From: Microbotryum silenes-acaulis
Taxonomy: Eukaryota; Basidiomycota; Microbotryomycetes; Microbotryales; Microbotryaceae
Direction: 5' to 3'
Length of the DNA stretch: 64,000 bases
Assembly (NCBI GenBank): GCA_003665825.1
Contig: QPFY01000003.1
Span: forward strand, 62,001-126,000
Shown: piece by piece, positions 61,168 through 64,000 of the stretch
How positions within the stretch are numbered: the first letter of the stretch is position 1
Layout of the letters: each line of letters starts with the position of its first letter
Notes under the pieces: generated by a model
What the model saw: only the letters and a program-made list of their open reading frames with translations
Database searches by the model: none
What the model was told of the DNA's origin: nothing
Position numbers and translations under genes: made by a program

Positions 61168-62437
61168 TCACGCGTGAATCCTAGCCAATGTTTTCTCAAA
61201 ACCTTCTTCCCCTTGCCAAAACTTCTTCTCCAACCTGATCCTCCACTCCTTGACCGCCTTCTTCTCGTCCCAAATTTCCTCGCACAACTTGGGCACCGCG
61301 ACGCGCATCATCATGTACCTTCCGTAAGCGACATAATCGACGAAACCCGGCTGGTCCTTTGATGCGAGGTATGAGTGTCCCCGGTCGGTCAAGAGCGCTT
61401 CGAGCGGGAGGAGCGAAGCTTTGGCGCGGGAAACGAGGGTCTCTTGAGGGGTGGAGGTGAGGAACTTCCATCCGTCCTTCATGCCGAGCTTAGCATCGGA
61501 TTTGAACCAGCCTCGTTCCTATGAGGGCGCACGACGGTCAAGTTGACGGGAAGGAAAGGATGAATCGCGGGCAGCGGTGAGCGCTTGAAAATTCGGCAAT
61601 ATAAAACTCGTTCAGGTCACTCACGGTATTCGTGTCCTCCGCATCACCGGGATGCAAAGCCGCCAAAGGCTCGGCCGAGATTTCAAAGAACGTTGACCAT
61701 TGCGCATCCGACGATCCGAACCCGCTCGAAAAGACGAACGCGTACGCCTTGGCGACGTCCATCTCGGGAGAATCCAGTTGCACCGGGTTCGGTGACGAGG
61801 GCAGGAACAGCGAGGGTGCATCGGGGTAGTTGATGTCGAGCCATCTATTCTCGGAATGGCGCGATAGTTCGTGTAAGTCTCGTGTACGTTTTGTGTCTTA
61901 GATTTCGCGAGATACGTCGGGGTTTCGGTTGCTTAACTCGGCGATCTTCCAGCTATCCGAAATGAGCTCGCCCGAGGGGAGTTCAATAGTCGGCGCTGCA
62001 CGCCCCATCGCAAGGTGACAACACACTATTGTAAGAACATCACATTTCCACGGCCATAGTACGCTCTCCGACGAGCTTTCAGCCCTGAAACTCACAGAGA
62101 ATCCTGTCCTTGCCATGCTTCTTGGCCAGCGCCTTGAGGTCGGCCATCGTGACCGGCTGAGTCACAAAGTCTACGCCCTTGTGTAACAGCGACAAACGCG
62201 TCTTCCAAGGGTTGGGTGCCCAGAAGGGACCATCTATGTCACGAGAGCAGTATGTGGTGGTTAGAACATTGGTGTGGTTCCCGAGACGATCCGGATGAGT
62301 CAACTCCGACGAAAGTGCCGAGCACGTCCCGCTGTCCCAAAGTCCGGACAACGTTCTTCGTCTATAGTACCGAGGCAGAAGAAAAGGGATCCCTCACCAG
62401 GTTCGAGGTAAAGGTCATACAGAATGATCGGCGCCAT
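61168..62437 (-). CDS. Glutathione S-transferase-like protein
   Basis: Start at 62,437 (MAPIILYDLYLEPG). The N-terminal thioredoxin-fold part spans three exons: DGPFWAPNPWKTRLSLLHKG, VDFVTQPVTMADLKALAKKH, then APTIELPSGELISDSWKIAE, matching the beta-etherase/UstS-like GST group of fungi (ILYD....SPN.WK.R..L..K). The C-terminal helical part includes YAFVFSSGFGSSDAQWSTFF, LVSRAKASLLPLEALL, KDQPGFVDYVAYGRYMMMRV and FWQGEEGFEKTLARIHA; stop at 61,168-61,170. The pattern of five to six exons is supported by clean joins. Substrate is unknown; aromatic ether cleavage or detoxification are family possibilities. Confidence 0.82.
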
Positions 62438-62918
62438 TTCTTTCCGTTGAGTCGCGTCGAAGCGGTGCGATCATAGGAGAACCTCGCGGCGGCGGCCGGT
62501 AAGCGCATGCCCTACGCTAGCCCACGCTCGGCCCCTCTCGGCCCCCACTCCCACGAAAGAGAGCACGCGGCAACCCGCGGTCCGGTCGATCGGCACTCCG
62601 ACCAAATCTATCTGGCGGTGTGAGTCAAGAGAAGCGCCCCGTTCCACATACTTTGCCATACTTCAAACGGTGATATAGTATTTCAGAGAACAGTTCAAAA
62701 GCCAAGTTGTACTGTGCGCCGGTTAAGAAACGTCTACAGAGCGAGATCAACACTACCTGTTGAACTTAGTTTGCACGCGCGACTCAACGTTCGGCTCGAG
62801 TCAACGTTCTCGAGTCAACGCGCCGGGCCTCCGCGCGAAGTGACCTTCATACTAAGAGGTACTGCCGCAGGGTTCCTTTCTCCCTTTCTCAGTCTGTCTT
62901 CACCGGAGAGCACGCCGA
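62438..62918. other. Spacer GST-like / aldo-keto reductase
   Basis: GST-like gene promoter and 3' flank of the reductase. No coding sequence recognised. Confidence 0.5.
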
Positions 62919-64000
62919 TCAGGCGACCGAGACCGGATTCCACGAGCAAGCGCCCTTGGACCCTTGATCGAGCGAATCCAATTTGACCATGTCTTCCGGG
63001 CCCAGCTCAAAGTCGAACACGGCCGCATTCTCCTTGATACGGGAGGGGGTGTCACTCTTGGGAAGGGGGACTGCGTCGATATTCGTGTAGAAGAGGTCAG
63101 CGTTCAGGACATGTCTTCAAGTAGCTGCCACAGGGATGGCTCGGGGCCACGCACCGTAGCCCTTTTGCAAAGACCACCTGATTAATACCTGGGCCGGTGT
63201 CTTGTTCGTCTGCGAGTCAACGAAACCAGATATTGAAACTACTGAGTGATCACACGCCTAGTTTGGATGTTTCACGGCCAGACAGTACCCACCTTTTTCG
63301 CTACCTCAAGCAATACAGGGTCCTGGAACCGGTCCCCCCTCACAAGCGGGCAATAAGCTTGCACGACGACCCTATGCTTATCACACCATTCGACGATCGG
63401 AGCCTGCCTCAACCATGGGTGGAGCTCAATCTGGTTCACCTCGGGGATATCGCACCCTGCATCAACGAGTTGCTGCAAGTGCTTCTCGGAGAAGTTCGAC
63501 ACCCCAATCGACTTGACTTCGCCTTTGGCTCGCTTTTCACAGAGCACTTTCCAGGCCTCGAGTCGCTTGGTCGGACCTGCGGTCGGGTCGTGAAGCAGAA
63601 AAAGATCCTGTTTACCACCCAGAGATGAAAGACGCGTCAGAGTGATCCAGCTAGAAAGGAGTCACTCAATCACTTCGGGTCTGGCGCCGAAGGAGCTCCG
63701 ACGAGTCGCGCTCGATTACTTAGGTCCCTCGTTTCAAATGGCTTACCCACTTGAGTCCTTCTTGATCGGCTTTCCAGGTGGAATCGTCGACAGCTTTGGT
63801 CATCTTCTCGGTGCCGTGTTCATGGCCCGTCGCCTATGAAAGCGTGGTGTACGAATGTGATGACACCATCATGTGGGGCACGCGGATAAGCAAACGACGA
63901 GCGATGTAGATGGGGCAAGCAAGACTCCGTATAATTAGCGTCGCCGAAGAAAATTGGCTCGTAGCGAATCGTATGACGTGCTCACCTTCGTCGTCAGCCA
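62919..64000 (-). CDS. Aldo/keto reductase, 5' part cut off or unresolved at right edge
   Basis: NADPH-dependent reductase of sugars/aldehydes, cytosolic. Recognised part: KMTKAVDDSTWKADQEGLK exon (about 63,754-63,833), LTRLSSLGGKQDLFLLHDP, RLEAWKVLCEKRAKGEVKSI with GVSNFSEKHLQQLVDAG, EVNQIELHPWLRQ (AKR signature 2), VVVQAYCPLVRGDRFQDPVL, small exons RWSLQKGY and PLPKSDTPSRIKENAAVFDF, ending ACSWNPVSVA with stop at 62,919-62,921. The N-terminal strands with the catalytic Asp/Tyr were not identified within the window; the sequence from about 63,840 to the edge probably holds an intron or 5' exons. GCY1/YPR1-like in pattern. Confidence 0.8.

Overview
The window is nuclear DNA of a fungus. Almost every gene carries short introns (mostly about 55-110 nt) with GT..AG ends. 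The gene set (an HDEL-ended BiP, a Zn2Cys6 regulator, Hpc2, a fungal-type dCMP deaminase, secreted DUF7029/DUF7223-type protein) is fungal, and the transposase-like protein belongs to a type I know mainly from basidiomycetes. The compact, intron-rich, moderately GC-rich layout suggests a basidiomycete, perhaps a Pucciniomycotina-type yeast; that last step is inference. All gene models were worked out by eye from splice signals and family motifs, so small exons may be missing.

Left third (1-22,000), accessory region. This looks like a sugar-utilisation cluster for L-rhamnose: a BNR_4-type seven-bladed propeller protein (candidate rhamnosyl-uronate lyase or glycosidase, + strand), L-rhamnonate dehydratase (LRA3 type, - strand), L-rhamnose 1-dehydrogenase (LRA1 type, - strand) and an MFS sugar transporter (+ strand). 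The BNR_4 gene is split by a 9,974-bp element at 1,662-11,635. The element has 382-bp near-identical terminal inverted repeats, begins TGTAAGG, ends CCTTACA, is bounded by a 5-bp AATCC duplication, and carries two genes on its - strand: a transposase-like gene and one of unknown function. If element and one AATCC copy are skipped, the BNR_4 reading frame continues exactly across the site. The transporter also has an in-frame TAG, so the cluster looks partly inactivated in this strain. A second, outer inverted repeat (1-~898 against ~18,724-19,259) flanks the cluster and continues beyond the left edge.

Middle and right (22,480-62,437), housekeeping region. In order: Rad2/XPG nuclease (+), dCMP deaminase (-), DUF3074 protein (+), mitochondrial ribosomal protein bL9m (-), secreted DUF7029/DUF7223-type protein (+), CaMKK/Sak1-like kinase (-), TMEM14-family membrane protein (-), PRMT5 (+), PX-domain AGC kinase (-), Hpc2/ubinuclein (+), Zn2Cys6 regulator (-), BiP/Kar2 (+), Tgs1 cap hypermethylase (-), GST-like protein (-). 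At the right edge is an aldo/keto reductase whose 5' part is cut off or unresolved.

The most notable items are the large TIR element with LTR-like ends, its exact insertion in a polysaccharide-degradation gene beside rhamnose catabolism genes, the outer inverted repeat, and the BiP promoter with three CCACGTCA sites.
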